Of a stretch of DNA of 64,000 bases, positions 9,146 through 17,912 are shown in pieces (position 1 is the stretch's first letter; the number at the start of each line of letters is the position of its first letter). The stretch spans positions 620,001-684,000 of the forward strand of contig NZ_OMPE01000008.1 of the NCBI RefSeq assembly GCF_900312815.1, read 5' to 3'. The notes under the pieces were generated by a model. That model was given only the letters and a program-made list of their open reading frames with translations, ran no database searches and had not been told where the DNA came from. Source of the DNA: Aquimarina sp. AU474. GTDB lineage: Bacteria > Bacteroidota > Bacteroidia > Flavobacteriales > Flavobacteriaceae. A program made the position numbers and the translations under genes.

Positions 9146-10395
9146 ACTTCTTATTAAAGGCTGCTTATGTAATCGATCCTACATCACCTTTTCATCATCA
9201 ATCGGTTGATGTTCTTATTGAAAATGGAACTATTACAGATATAAACACCAAAATAAATACTAAAGCCAATATTGAAGAAGTTGTTTTAGATAACCTTCAT
9301 ATATCTCAAGGTTGGTTCGATAGCAGTGTTAGCTTTGGTGAACCGGGATATGAAGAAAGAGAAACGATTATGCATGGTCTTGATGTAGCAGCCAAAAGTG
9401 GTTTTACAAGCGTTGCTCTTAACCCAAATACTAATCCTATTACAGATACAAGTGCATCTATAGGTTTTCTTATGAGTAAAGCCTTGCACAGTGCTGTAAC
9501 GCTACACCCCATAGGATCATTAACAAATAAGTCTGACGGAATTGACATGGCAGAGTTGTATGATATGCAGCAAGAAGGAGCAATTGCTTTTGGAGATTAT
9601 AAAAAAGCCATACAGAATCCAAACTTATTAAAAATAGCATTATTATACGCTCAAAACTTCGATGGACTGGTTCAATCTTTCCCTCAAAATAATCATATAG
9701 CGGGAAAAGGAATGGTAAATGAAGAAGAGCAAAGTACTTTCTTAGGTCTAAAAGGTATTCCCAATATTGCAGAAGAGTTACAAATTGCCCGGGATATTTT
9801 CTTACTGGAATATACCGGAGGAAAACTTCATATACCCACAATCTCTACAGCCAAGTCTGTACAATTAATCAAAGAAGCTAAAGCTAAAGGTTTACAAGTA
9901 AGTTGTAGTATTACAGTGCATCATCTCGCTCTAACGGATAGCAAGTTATCAAGTTTTGATAGTAATTACAAGGTTTTACCTCCTCTAAGAACTCAAAAAG
10001 ATGTAGATGCTCTTAAAAAAGGAATTAATGATGGTACAATAGATATGGTAACATCGGATCATCAACCTATGGATATAGAACATAAGAATGTAGAGTTTGA
10101 TAACGCCAAATACGGTACAACTGGTTTAGAAAGTGCTTTTGGCACATTAAATAATATTTTAGGAATAGAAAAAACAATCGCCATGCTTACCAATGGTAAA
10201 ACAATTTTTGGGATAAAAAACCATAGTATTGATATTGGTAACGAGGCTAATTTATCTTTATTTAACCCCAAGGGTGATTCAAAGTTTAGAAGAGAACACA
10301 TACTATCAACATCCAAAAACAGTGCCTTTATGGGCAAAGTTATAAAAGGTACCACTTATGGTATTCTCTCTAACGGAAAAATGGTATTGAAGTAG
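9142..10395 (+). CDS. Dihydroorotase homologue lacking most metal ligands
   Basis: 417 residues from the ATG overlapping the preceding stop. An upstream in-frame ATG at 9073 would lie inside the BatA-like gene, with a frame unlike the family. The scaffold follows class I dihydroorotase: 'GWFDSSVSFGEPGYEERETI', 'NPNTNPITD', 'GAIAFGD', 'ITVHHLALTDS', 'TSDHQP' and 'GTTGLESAFG'. However, the metal-binding HxH after the first Asp is replaced by SxS. The His of the 'AQHCED'-type segment is replaced (VQSFPQN), and the His of 'HxxHVSTA' is Thr (HIPTISTA). Hence it is probably not a zinc hydrolase. It may be a structural or regulatory pseudo-enzyme. The operon context with a BatA-like protein, not pyrimidine genes, agrees with this. 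Confidence 0.8.
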   Translation: MNFLLKAAYVIDPTSPFHHQSVDVLIENGTITDINTKINTKANIEEVVLDNLHISQGWFDSSVSFGEPGYEERETIMHGLDVAAKSGFTSVALNPNTNPITDTSASIGFLMSKALHSAVTLHPIGSLTNKSDGIDMAELYDMQQEGAIAFGDYKKAIQNPNLLKIALLYAQNFDGLVQSFPQNNHIAGKGMVNEEEQSTFLGLKGIPNIAEELQIARDIFLLEYTGGKLHIPTISTAKSVQLIKEAKAKGLQVSCSITVHHLALTDSKLSSFDSNYKVLPPLRTQKDVDALKKGINDGTIDMVTSDHQPMDIEHKNVEFDNAKYGTTGLESAFGTLNNILGIEKTIAMLTNGKTIFGIKNHSIDIGNEANLSLFNPKGDSKFRREHILSTSKNSAFMGKVIKGTTYGILSNGKMVLK

Positions 10396-10434
10396 ATTAT
10401 TCTCTTGGCACTCATAGGAAATAAAAAGTAATAT

Positions 10435-10764
10435 ATGCAGTCAGATTACGCTAAACAAGGAAAAACACCAGCGATAGTAGCTTACATAACCATCATTGGT
10501 ACTATCATCGCTTTTTTTATGAATAATGACACCAAAAACCAGTTTACGAGTTTTCATATACGTCAGGCTCTGGGACTATGGGTTACGTTTTATATATTGA
10601 TCGCTCTGGCAGGAGTTTTTGGTTCTATCATGATTCATGCAGCTTTTTATATATTTTCGATTGTTCTTATCGTATATGGATTAATTACTGCCATACGAGA
10701 GGAACAAAAACCAGTTCCGATTCTTGGGACTTATTTTCAAGATTGGTTTAGTTTTATTAAATAG
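10435..10764 (+). CDS. Small membrane protein, DUF4870/Tic20-like
   Basis: 109 residues with three to four hydrophobic helices (about 14-30, 42-60, 66-86). The conserved 'FHIRQALGLW' segment between helices and a short polar end are typical of DUF4870/Tic20-like four-helix membrane proteins. Function is unknown. It sits third in the operon, 39 bases after the dihydroorotase homologue and 12 bases before the hydrolase gene. Confidence 0.65.
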   Translation: MQSDYAKQGKTPAIVAYITIIGTIIAFFMNNDTKNQFTSFHIRQALGLWVTFYILIALAGVFGSIMIHAAFYIFSIVLIVYGLITAIREEQKPVPILGTYFQDWFSFIK

Positions 10765-10776
10765 AATTTAAATTAT

Positions 10777-11436
10777 ATGCACACAAAGACATTATCACTA
10801 CATCATATCATCAAAGAACCAACTATTAAAAAAGAACAAACACCAGTGTTGTTTATGTTTCATGGATATGGTAGTGATGAGAATGACCTTTTCTCTTTTG
10901 CAGCTGAGTTACCAGAAGAGTTATGTATAATTTCGGTAAGAGCTCCGTACCCCATGCAACCGCATGGTAATGCATGGTATGCCATCTATTTTGATGCCGC
11001 TCAAGGTAAATTTAGTGATGATGAACAAGCCATTTTATCTAGAGATAAAATAGCTGCATTTATTGACGAAGCTGTACAGGTTTATGATTTGGATGCAAAT
11101 AATGTAACGATATTAGGTTTTAGTCAAGGAACTATTTTGAGTTACGCTGTAGCACTCTCCTATCCTCATAAAATTAAGAACGTAATTGCACTTAGCGGAT
11201 ATCTTAATAAGGATATTTTAAAAGAAAATTACGAACAAAATAATTTTTCTGGAATTAATATCTATTGTTCTCATGGTAGTGTAGATCAGGTAATACCTGT
11301 GGATTGGGCTAGAAACGCACCTCTACAACTTGCAGAACTAGGCATACAAACTTCTCTTAATGAATTTCCTGTTGGACATGGAGTTGCACCGCAAAACTTT
11401 TATCAATTCAAAGAATGGTTGATTCAACGTATTTAA
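10777..11436 (+). CDS. Alpha/beta hydrolase, phospholipase/carboxylesterase family
   Basis: 219 residues, the usual length for cytosolic carboxylesterases of the YpfH/acyl-protein-thioesterase group. The oxyanion-hole region reads 'FMFHGYGSDENDL'. The nucleophile elbow is GFSQG near residue 115, followed by the Asp segment 'GSVDQVIPV' and the catalytic His in 'FPVGHGVAP'. No signal peptide is visible. It hydrolyses short acyl esters or lysophospholipids by family; the substrate is unknown. It is the last gene of the BatA-like operon. Confidence 0.85.
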   Translation: MHTKTLSLHHIIKEPTIKKEQTPVLFMFHGYGSDENDLFSFAAELPEELCIISVRAPYPMQPHGNAWYAIYFDAAQGKFSDDEQAILSRDKIAAFIDEAVQVYDLDANNVTILGFSQGTILSYAVALSYPHKIKNVIALSGYLNKDILKENYEQNNFSGINIYCSHGSVDQVIPVDWARNAPLQLAELGIQTSLNEFPVGHGVAPQNFYQFKEWLIQRI

Positions 11437-11470
11437 CTTTATGATATCACATACCGCATAAAATATAGAA

Positions 11471-11502
11471 GCGCCCCTCTATACCTTGTATAAAAGGGAC
11501 GC
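11471..11502. terminator. Imperfect hairpin between convergent genes
   Basis: Interrupted stem (GCG, CCCT and TATAC blocks pair with GTATA, AGGG and CGC) in the gap between the hydrolase and the convergent 260-aa gene. There is no T-run on either side, so termination is uncertain. Confidence 0.3.
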
Positions 11503-11542
11503 AACAATCCAAAACTAATAAAATAATCGTTAAACTTTATGG

Positions 11543-12325
11543 TTAATTAGCTGGTCGGTAATCTTGTAATATTGGTTTTATTTTTTCTTCTATCGTTTTA
11601 GTAATAAATCGCTCTATATCAATTTTGTTCTTCCTTACCATTACGATAGCCAAATTTTTGAAATCTATAGGTACAATACTTAATAGGCCCTTATTGTATT
11701 CTTTATTACTGATTTTATTTGTGAAATAGTTGATATACATATTTTCACTAATACTATTAGAAAATTTCTTCTTTACTTCAGCCACTTCAGTGATATTAAA
11801 AGGAACACCTATTACATTCTCTTCAATTTCATTCATTCCAAATAAATTTACAATCCTATCTTTTACTTGTGATATATGCTTAGAAGTATCCAAAACAGGG
11901 CTAGGATATGTATATTTCCAATATTTACAAGTTGCAGAATAAACGATAGGATTCATAGTAATTCCGACCATAAAAACATTTCTAAACATATTAGACAATT
12001 TAGCCTTGATCATTATTCGTAGAATCAAGCCTTTTGGAAAATTAGAACTTCCTCTTTCTTCTTCAATAATTCCGAGACCTAATCGTACATACATATCTTT
12101 TTTGTTTTGAGGATGCTTACAAGACATGAAATATGCAATACCAATATCTTTTCTATTCTTTTTCATGATGTAGAGGTCCATAACATCATATTTGGCAAAT
12201 AATTTTCTAAAACTAAAAATATTAACTTCTTCACTTATCGAGGTCATAAATAATTGATGAACTCTGTTTTCTAATTTAGAATTTTTCCTAATTTCTTTAA
12301 TACGATAATGTTCAAGTTTCGTCAT
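11543..12325 (-). CDS. Unrecognised 260-aa protein, possibly GNAT-fold
   Basis: 260 residues, basic, with no signal peptide. I do not recognise the family. Segments such as 'MDLYIMKKNRKDIGIAYFMSC' followed by 'GIIEEERGSSNFPKGLILRIM' have the strand-strand-(basic loop)-helix look of an N-acyltransferase core (the loop in the place of the acetyl-CoA loop), but no canonical Q/RxxGxG/A motif is seen. A 'KYWKYTYPSP' aromatic stretch follows at about residue 135. It is alone between a convergent hydrolase operon and the GH31 gene, and it has its own -7 element 68 bases upstream of its ATG. Confidence 0.6.
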   Translation of the reverse strand: MTKLEHYRIKEIRKNSKLENRVHQLFMTSISEEVNIFSFRKLFAKYDVMDLYIMKKNRKDIGIAYFMSCKHPQNKKDMYVRLGLGIIEEERGSSNFPKGLILRIMIKAKLSNMFRNVFMVGITMNPIVYSATCKYWKYTYPSPVLDTSKHISQVKDRIVNLFGMNEIEENVIGVPFNITEVAEVKKKFSNSISENMYINYFTNKISNKEYNKGLLSIVPIDFKNLAIVMVRKNKIDIERFITKTIEEKIKPILQDYRPAN

Positions 12326-12392
12326 TTTTTGGGGTTTAAATTGAGTGCGAATTTTGATTAAAAAATCAATAATTTGTATCCTTAATTCTTCA

Positions 12393-12400
12393 CAAATGTA
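12393..12400 (-). promoter_or_regulatory. Bacteroidota -7 element for the 260-aa gene
   Basis: Minus strand reads TACATTTG, an exact TAnnTTTG match upstream of the ATG at 12325. A TTG lies only 14 bases further upstream, closer than usual for a -33 element. Confidence 0.45.
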
Positions 12401-12563
12401 GAAAGTTTACTCCCCAAAAAAAGAGTGTTTCAAGTTAAATCTATTCTTAACATTTAAGTAATAAATGACATTTAACTAATTATTAATCAGTAATTTAAAA
12501 TATTTTTTTTATTTAAAAATATGGTTTGTACGTATCTATTTTGTTGATAATACCCGAGAATTT

Positions 12564-12587
12564 TAATACGCAATATTGGGCGTATTA
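12564..12587. repeat. 8-bp inverted repeat in the intergenic gap
   Basis: TAATACGC at 12564-12571 and GCGTATTA at 12580-12587 are perfect reverse complements separated by 8 bases. It could be an operator or a weak hairpin terminator of the GH31 gene. Confidence 0.5.
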
Positions 12588-12771
12588 TCATATCGATAAA
12601 AAAGTGATATTCAAATTGAATTTTTGATAACTAAGTTACGAACAGAATTTATAGACAAGCACAAATATGCGCTCAAGATGATATTAAAACTGTTAAATTA
12701 TACGGGGCAATAATAGATTGATATATGTTTTTAAAACAATAACATTTTACCTTTTGTAAACAGGTTAATTT

Positions 12772-15171
12772 CTATAAAAAAATCTCTACCCTTTTTAATT
12801 CGTTTACTTGCCAGTCTAAATTTATGTGTAAAGTTTTACTTTTTTCTTCCCAATCAAAAGAAGCTGTTACATCATTAATAATAACAGATTTTGGAGCTGT
12901 ATTTATATTATGAACAATTATAGCAACACTTTTATTTCTCGAATCAAAACCAACACCCTTTTCTAAAGATAGATCTATAGATAGTTTTTCTGAAGATGTG
13001 CTACTCTTAAATCGCAATAGTTCATATTTCCCTTTTTCATAAGCATTAGGAGTTATGCCATCATCATTATACAACTTCCCTGTACTTGTCTTAACAATAG
13101 CATCATGAAAATAGTGCAACTTAAAGTTTTGAATTGTATACTTATCCGTAGTTTGTACTGGCTCTACCATAGGAATAAATGACCCCGATTTGACGAATAC
13201 TGGTATATGATCCTCTACAACTTCAACATTTTTATATGTACCTCCGACATATTTTTGATCCGTAAAAAAATCATACCAATTTGCTCCAGAGGGAAATGGA
13301 ATATCCATAGAGGCTATTCCCGATTTTACAACAGGCGTTACCAAGAAGTTATTCCCCCATAAATAAGTAAAACTCATCTCGTAAAACTCCTTATTTTCTG
13401 GATTTTCAAAAAACAAAGGTCGCATTAGTGGTGTTCCCGTTTGATTATTCTCAAAAGCGATGGTATAATTATAAGGAATCATGCTATATCTAAGATCGAT
13501 ACTCTTTTTTGCAAGTGTACGCGTTTTTGAATCATGAAATACAGGTTCTGGAGCAATATGTTCTTGAGCATGTGGTCTAAAAATAGGCTGAAACACTCCA
13601 TATTGTAACCATCTTGTGTATAATTCACTATCAAAAGTTTCTCCGCCTGCAAAACCCCCAAGGTCCGAATGCATATACCCTAGCCCTTGCATACCCATAG
13701 ATAATGCTATTTCAGTTTGTGGTTGTAAACCTCCCCAACTTCTATTTACATCTCCAGACCAAGGGATCATACCAAATCGTTGAGATCCCGAATATCCTGC
13801 TCTCATTAATATAAATGGTCTTTGATCTGGGAAATCCTTTTGATACCCTTCTTGAATCAATCTAGCCCAATCATGACCATAAATATTATGTACTTCATCA
13901 GCACTTCCTGTGGCATGTAATAAATCAGATGGATGGACTTCCGGCTCTCCAAGATCACCCCACCAACCGGCCACTCCGTAATCTTTACTATATTCTTTAT
14001 AAATATTCCAGAACCAATCTTTTCCTTTAGGATCATAAATATCTATAATTCCAGTATTACCGAAATAAAAATCATATGTAAATGGATTCCCTATAGAATC
14101 TTTACCCAACACCTCGTTTTTTACAGCTTCATCCCATTTTTTTGATGTCGTAAGCACAAAAGGTTCTGTTATCAATACAGTCTTTATTCCTTTATCCTTA
14201 AAATCATTGATCATTTGTTTAGGATTAGGAAAAGAATCTTTTAAAAACTCAAGATTACCCATATGCCCTTTAATATCCTTACCAAACCAATAAATATCAA
14301 GTATTACCGCATCTAATGGTATACTATCCACGGCAAATTTTTCTACAGTTTCTCTGGTTTCATGTTCTGAGTGATATCCAAAACGACTTGCAAAATTTCC
14401 AAAAGCCCACCTTGGTGGTAAAGGTTGTTTTCCTGTTAGGTTAGTATACTGATCTATTAAATCTCTCCAATCATCTCCCGCAACTACCTGATAGGTCTTT
14501 CTTCCTCCTATTGTTTCGTAACTTAATGTATTATCCTTTTTACTGTCAATATCAAGAAAACCTATAGGAGCATTATCAAAATGAACAGCATATACTTTTG
14601 AAGAAAGTACCAAAGGCATTGTGAAGTTCATAAGTTCAGAATACGTTTCATATCCATAATGAGCCTTATTGTACAATTGCAAGCGCTTTCCTCTTCGATT
14701 CATTCCTACTACTCGAGCTCCACCTCCATAAATAACTTCATCTTTATCTAAATTAAAATCTAAAACTTCGGTAGAATCCGTCTTGATATACCCTTTCTTT
14801 TCAGAAATTAGCTCCTTTCCTTTATAAGTGTATGAAATATGAAACGGTTCTTTGTTAATATGAACATCAATCCCATTGGTATTAATTGTCAAAACACTGT
14901 CATTTTCATGAATCATTGTTTTAGTTTGTAATGGTTTTAATACTACAGCATGAGACTCCTTGTTTTGTGTTTCTCCTTTAGGAATAAATGAAGTTTCTAT
15001 AATTTTATCCGAATAAATTTTAAATTGATATTTACCATCTCTCTTAAAAACTTCGATATTACCATCTCTATTTTCATAACCTTGGTACGCCCCATCATAT
15101 TTCTTCTTACAAGATGTAGCAGATGCAATAATAAAAATAACGAATAGGGGAAATAGAAATTTGATATTCAT
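12772..15171 (-). CDS. Glycoside hydrolase family 31 lipoprotein (alpha-glucosidase/xylosidase type)
   Basis: 799 residues. The signal peptide has a lipobox (SATSC then KKK), so it is an envelope-anchored enzyme. A beta-sandwich N-domain is followed by the catalytic barrel from about residue 250: 'PPRWAFGNFASRFGY', the strand 'DAVILDIYW', the nucleophile Asp406 in GWWGDLGEPE, and the acid/base Asp474 in WSGDVNRSW. The 68-residue spacing matches GH31. 'FQPIFRPHA' closes the barrel, and C-terminal beta domains end the chain. It would release alpha-linked sugars from oligosaccharides in the periplasm or at the surface. No SusCD pair is adjacent, so it is not part of a visible polysaccharide utilisation locus. 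Confidence 0.9.
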   Translation of the reverse strand: MNIKFLFPLFVIFIIASATSCKKKYDGAYQGYENRDGNIEVFKRDGKYQFKIYSDKIIETSFIPKGETQNKESHAVVLKPLQTKTMIHENDSVLTINTNGIDVHINKEPFHISYTYKGKELISEKKGYIKTDSTEVLDFNLDKDEVIYGGGARVVGMNRRGKRLQLYNKAHYGYETYSELMNFTMPLVLSSKVYAVHFDNAPIGFLDIDSKKDNTLSYETIGGRKTYQVVAGDDWRDLIDQYTNLTGKQPLPPRWAFGNFASRFGYHSEHETRETVEKFAVDSIPLDAVILDIYWFGKDIKGHMGNLEFLKDSFPNPKQMINDFKDKGIKTVLITEPFVLTTSKKWDEAVKNEVLGKDSIGNPFTYDFYFGNTGIIDIYDPKGKDWFWNIYKEYSKDYGVAGWWGDLGEPEVHPSDLLHATGSADEVHNIYGHDWARLIQEGYQKDFPDQRPFILMRAGYSGSQRFGMIPWSGDVNRSWGGLQPQTEIALSMGMQGLGYMHSDLGGFAGGETFDSELYTRWLQYGVFQPIFRPHAQEHIAPEPVFHDSKTRTLAKKSIDLRYSMIPYNYTIAFENNQTGTPLMRPLFFENPENKEFYEMSFTYLWGNNFLVTPVVKSGIASMDIPFPSGANWYDFFTDQKYVGGTYKNVEVVEDHIPVFVKSGSFIPMVEPVQTTDKYTIQNFKLHYFHDAIVKTSTGKLYNDDGITPNAYEKGKYELLRFKSSTSSEKLSIDLSLEKGVGFDSRNKSVAIIVHNINTAPKSVIINDVTASFDWEEKSKTLHINLDWQVNELKRVEIFL

Positions 15172-15206
15172 TTTTTGACAAGTATGTGTTTAATTTGAAT
15201 TAAAAT

Positions 15207-15214
15207 CAAATATA
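15207..15214 (-). promoter_or_regulatory. Bacteroidota -7 element for the GH31 gene
   Basis: Minus strand reads TATATTTG, an exact TAnnTTTG match, 35 bases before the GH31 ATG. Confidence 0.45.
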
Positions 15215-15265
15215 ACCGAATCCTCTTAGAATAAAAGTATAGCTATACTTTGAGCCTTAGAATTA

Positions 15266-15466
15266 TTGAATAATCATCAAAACAAGCTATATCCAATAAT
15301 AATCACAAAAATCTACTACAACGTTTTCGTAAAAGAAACTCTACCCAATGAGTTATATACATGGAATGGAAAATCAGCAAATGGTTCTGAAACTGCTCCT
15401 GGAATTTATATCGCTATTATAGAAGTTGATGGTAATCTTTATAAGAAAAAATTGATCAAACGATAA
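15266..15466 (+). pseudogene. Remnant of a secreted protein C-terminus (FlgD/T9SS-like)
   Basis: A 66-codon frame with no proper ATG (opens with TTG). Its second half, 'YTWNGKSANGSETAPGIYI' and a basic end 'KKKLIKR', looks like the last strands of a FlgD-like or type IX sorting domain (W-x-G, then G-x-x-x-APGIY, then a short basic tail). A complete protein would need hundreds of upstream residues, but the GH31 promoter region lies there instead. It is followed by a good terminator, as if it had been a gene end. Most likely a decayed fragment. Confidence 0.5.
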
Positions 15467-15490
15467 AAAATCATACCTATTTTAAACAAA

Positions 15491-15519
15491 TAAAAAGCTG
15501 CCGGGATCAGGCAGCTTTT
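15491..15519. terminator. Bidirectional terminator
   Basis: A perfect 10-bp stem (15493-15502 with 15510-15519), loop of 7. A/T flanks give a U-run on the minus strand for the DJ-1 gene's neighbour side and a short one on the plus strand. Confidence 0.75.
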
Positions 15520-15541
15520 GTTATAATGCTCTTAATTAGAG

Positions 15542-16336
15542 TTATAATTTTTTAACCAAAAATTCTGCTACCAATTCTGCAGATGCAGGGTTTTGACCCG
15601 TAATTAACAATCCATCTTCTACCGCATAAGGACCCCAATCAGCACCTTTAGAATATATGCCTCCATTTTCCTGAAGCATATTTTCTACCAAAAACGGTAC
15701 TATTTCTGTTAACTCTACAGCTGCTTCTTCCCCATTAGTAAATCCAGTAACTTTTTTTCCTTTAACCAGAGAAGTTCCATCAGCATTTTTTGTGTTCTTA
15801 AAAACCGCAGGAGCATGACAAACTGCAGCAACTGGCTTATTATTATTATAAAAATCTTCAATTAACTTAATAGAAATTTCATCTTCTGCCAAATCCCAAA
15901 GTGGTCCGTGGCCACCTGGATAAAATATCGCATCGTAATCAATATGATTTATTTCAGAAAGCTTCAATGTTTTGGTTAATTGATTCTTGACTTCCTGATC
16001 TTCATTAAATCGTTTTGTAGACTCTGTTTGAAAGTCTGCCAATTCACTTTTCGGATCAATCGGTGGTTGTCCTCCTTTTGGAGATGCCAAAGTAATATCA
16101 AAACCTCTATCTTTTAAATAATAGTAAGGTGTAGCGAATTCTTCTATCCAAAAACCGGTTTTTATTCCTGTATTTCCTAGCTCAGAATGACTAGTTAATA
16201 CAATGAGTATTTTTTTAGTTTTTGCAGGTTCTTCTTTTTTAGATACTACATGATCTTTTACTTCTTTTTTGTCTGTTTTATTATTTGTACAAGAAGCGAA
16301 GGCTACTATTAGTATGGTCAAAGCTATTTTTTTCAT
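15542..16336 (-). CDS. DJ-1/PfpI-family lipoprotein
   Basis: 264 residues. A signal peptide with lipobox (AFASC, then TNN) puts it in the envelope, unlike most cytosolic family members. The domain begins at about residue 43 ('KILIVLTSHSELG'), with 'ASPKGGQPPIDP', the 'IFYPGGHGPLWDLA' segment, and the nucleophile Cys in AAVCHAPA with its following helix. This is the Hsp31/glyoxalase III-like branch (type 1 glutamine amidotransferase-like), where the Cys sits after 'KPVAAV'. The probable role is a glutathione-independent glyoxalase or protein deglycase-like stress function, by family only. It has its own -7 element. Confidence 0.85.
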   Translation of the reverse strand: MKKIALTILIVAFASCTNNKTDKKEVKDHVVSKKEEPAKTKKILIVLTSHSELGNTGIKTGFWIEEFATPYYYLKDRGFDITLASPKGGQPPIDPKSELADFQTESTKRFNEDQEVKNQLTKTLKLSEINHIDYDAIFYPGGHGPLWDLAEDEISIKLIEDFYNNNKPVAAVCHAPAVFKNTKNADGTSLVKGKKVTGFTNGEEAAVELTEIVPFLVENMLQENGGIYSKGADWGPYAVEDGLLITGQNPASAELVAEFLVKKL

Positions 16337-16363
16337 ATCTCTTTTACTTTATAATTGTACATG

Positions 16364-16371
16364 CAAAATTA
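16364..16371 (-). promoter_or_regulatory. Bacteroidota -7 element for the DJ-1 gene
   Basis: Minus strand reads TAATTTTG, a TAnnTTTG match, 27 bases before the ATG at 16336. Confidence 0.4.
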
Positions 16372-16473
16372 TTAGAGATTCTTGAGAAAAAAATTGATGT
16401 ATGGTAAGTTATGCTTATTTCAGTTTGATTTTTTATAATTAAGATCCCTTACGAATAAAAAGAATAAATACGG

Positions 16474-16983
16474 CTAGCTCCTAGGATACAAAAATGATTT
16501 TAATACTTCAAAATCTACAACACCATCATCTCTTACGTCGTATATTATAAATAGTTGCCCCCAGTAGACTCCATCGGTAAAGTCAGCAATAATCCATTTA
16601 TGATTTAATAATCGAACTTTATTTATAGCCATATTACCTTCCATTCCCACAAATGGCACGATAGGATTATCTTTTCCAGCTTTATTTTGAGCTATAATTT
16701 GATCACTAATTGTTAACTCTAATTTTTTAGCATTATACCCTTGTTCTTCAAAATAAGCAACAGCCTCTTCATCACTATCTAGGCTAAAATACGTAAGATC
16801 CATATTTATATCGACCAAGGAGTCAATTACAAGATTTTTTGCTGTTTCTTGTTCTTTCAAGATTTCTTCAAGATTAATAATTTTTGCATCATACGATTCT
16901 TGAGCTTTTTTGGCGTTCATAAATTGAAAAAGCACAAATAATGCTGTAAAAATGAATAAATACATAAAAATCTTATTCTTCAT
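16474..16983 (-). CDS. Conserved small membrane-anchored protein of unknown function
   Basis: 169 residues. One N-terminal hydrophobic helix (about 5-22), then a predicted coiled coil with many Glu/Lys (about 28-50). The soluble C-terminal part is mixed alpha/beta, with 'VGMEGNMAINKVRLLNHKW' and 'IADFTDGVYWGQLFIIYDV'. It resembles a flavobacterial family of unknown function that I cannot name. It starts 1 base after the stop of the MBL-fold gene, so both are one transcription unit driven from upstream of 17746. Confidence 0.65.
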   Translation of the reverse strand: MKNKIFMYLFIFTALFVLFQFMNAKKAQESYDAKIINLEEILKEQETAKNLVIDSLVDINMDLTYFSLDSDEEAVAYFEEQGYNAKKLELTISDQIIAQNKAGKDNPIVPFVGMEGNMAINKVRLLNHKWIIADFTDGVYWGQLFIIYDVRDDGVVDFEVLKSFLYPRS

Positions 16984-16984
16984 A

Positions 16985-17746
16985 TCAAATTGTAATTTTT
17001 AAATTATCGTAAGCTATAAATACGTTTTCTGGTAGATTCTTTTCTACTTCGGCGTGAAACCCTAACATATGACTAATGTGCGTAAGATATGCTTTTTCTG
17101 GTTTTATTTCGGCAATAAACTCTAAGGCTTCTTCCAAATTAAAATGCGAATGATGGGGTTCTATTCTTAAGGCATTAACTACCAATACTTTTACACCTTG
17201 TAACTTTTCTTTTTCTTCTTCCTCTATCGTTTTTACATCCGTCAAGTATGCAAAATTTTTAAATCGAAATCCATATACCTGAAGCCGATTATGCATAGTA
17301 TTAATCGGTATTACATCAAGATTTTCTAACACAAAAGGCTGATTTAACACTTCATGTTCAATAACACTTGGAGCGCCAGGATATTTATCTTCAGAAGAAA
17401 AAATATAATTAAATCGTATCCTAAGGGATTCTAATACTCTTTTATGCGCATAAATAGGGATATCTCCTTGTCTGAAAAAAAAAGGTCTTATATCGTCTAA
17501 CCCCATGGTATGATCTGCATGCTCATGAGTAAATATAACTCCATCAATTCTAGACACTTTATTGGTTAACATTTGTTGTCTAAAATCAGGTCCGCAATCA
17601 ATAACATATACATATTCACCCCATGACACCAAAACGGAAACTCTAAGTCGTTTATCTCTTGGGTCATCACTATGGCAAACAGGGTGATTGCTTCCAATTA
17701 CTGGAATCCCTTGTGATGTACCTGTTCCGAGAAATGTAATTTCCAT
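16985..17746 (-). CDS. MBL-fold metallohydrolase (PhnP/RNase Z-like)
   Basis: 253 residues. The N-terminal 'FLGTGTSQGIPVIG' is typical of the PhnP/RNase Z branch. Zinc ligands are seen in THEHADHTMG (HxHxDH), a downstream 'TMHN' region and 'LTHISHMLGFH' near the end; 'CHSDDPRDKRLRVSVLV' carries the early Cys/Asp-rich segment. It would cleave a phosphodiester, such as a cyclic phosphate, in the cytosol; the true substrate is unknown. It is the first gene of a two-gene unit with the 169-aa membrane protein. Confidence 0.87.
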   Translation of the reverse strand: MEITFLGTGTSQGIPVIGSNHPVCHSDDPRDKRLRVSVLVSWGEYVYVIDCGPDFRQQMLTNKVSRIDGVIFTHEHADHTMGLDDIRPFFFRQGDIPIYAHKRVLESLRIRFNYIFSSEDKYPGAPSVIEHEVLNQPFVLENLDVIPINTMHNRLQVYGFRFKNFAYLTDVKTIEEEEKEKLQGVKVLVVNALRIEPHHSHFNLEEALEFIAEIKPEKAYLTHISHMLGFHAEVEKNLPENVFIAYDNLKITI

Positions 17747-17763
17747 ATTGTTGTATCTAAGAG

Positions 17764-17771
17764 CAAATGTA
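17764..17771 (-). promoter_or_regulatory. Bacteroidota -7 element for the MBL-fold gene
   Basis: Minus strand reads TACATTTG, a TAnnTTTG match 17 bases before the ATG. A TTG follows after a 15-base spacer, slightly short for a -33 element. Confidence 0.45.
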
Positions 17772-17912
17772 ATTATATTTTTTTGGCAAAATTTATAGAG
17801 ATATCTTAATTATTAAGTTGAAGAGATGTTTACTATAGAAATTTTCATTCAAGTTTTTTTAATAATGTAGGTATTACTACCTTTACCTTAAACAAAAAAA
17901 GCCCTTTTTACT

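Larger units (their letters stand above)
12326..12771. other. 446-base AT-rich gap between two minus-strand genes
   Basis: Lies downstream of the GH31 gene and upstream of the 260-aa gene. Besides the -7 element at 12393 and the inverted repeat at 12564 I see no gene, RNA or mobile element. No convincing GH31 terminator with a T-run was found. Confidence 0.6.

Noticed and set aside
9470..9841. 123-codon minus-strand frame within the dihydroorotase homologue
   Set aside because: The plus-strand protein is clearly conserved here; the antisense frame has no family features or promoter.
10404..10421. TTGGCAC before the DUF4870-like gene as a third sigma-54 promoter
   Set aside because: The bases 5 positions further read GGAA and not TTGC/TTGA, so the -12 element is missing.
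15491..15519. Hairpin as a small RNA gene
   Set aside because: It sits between two converging ends and has the form of an ordinary terminator.
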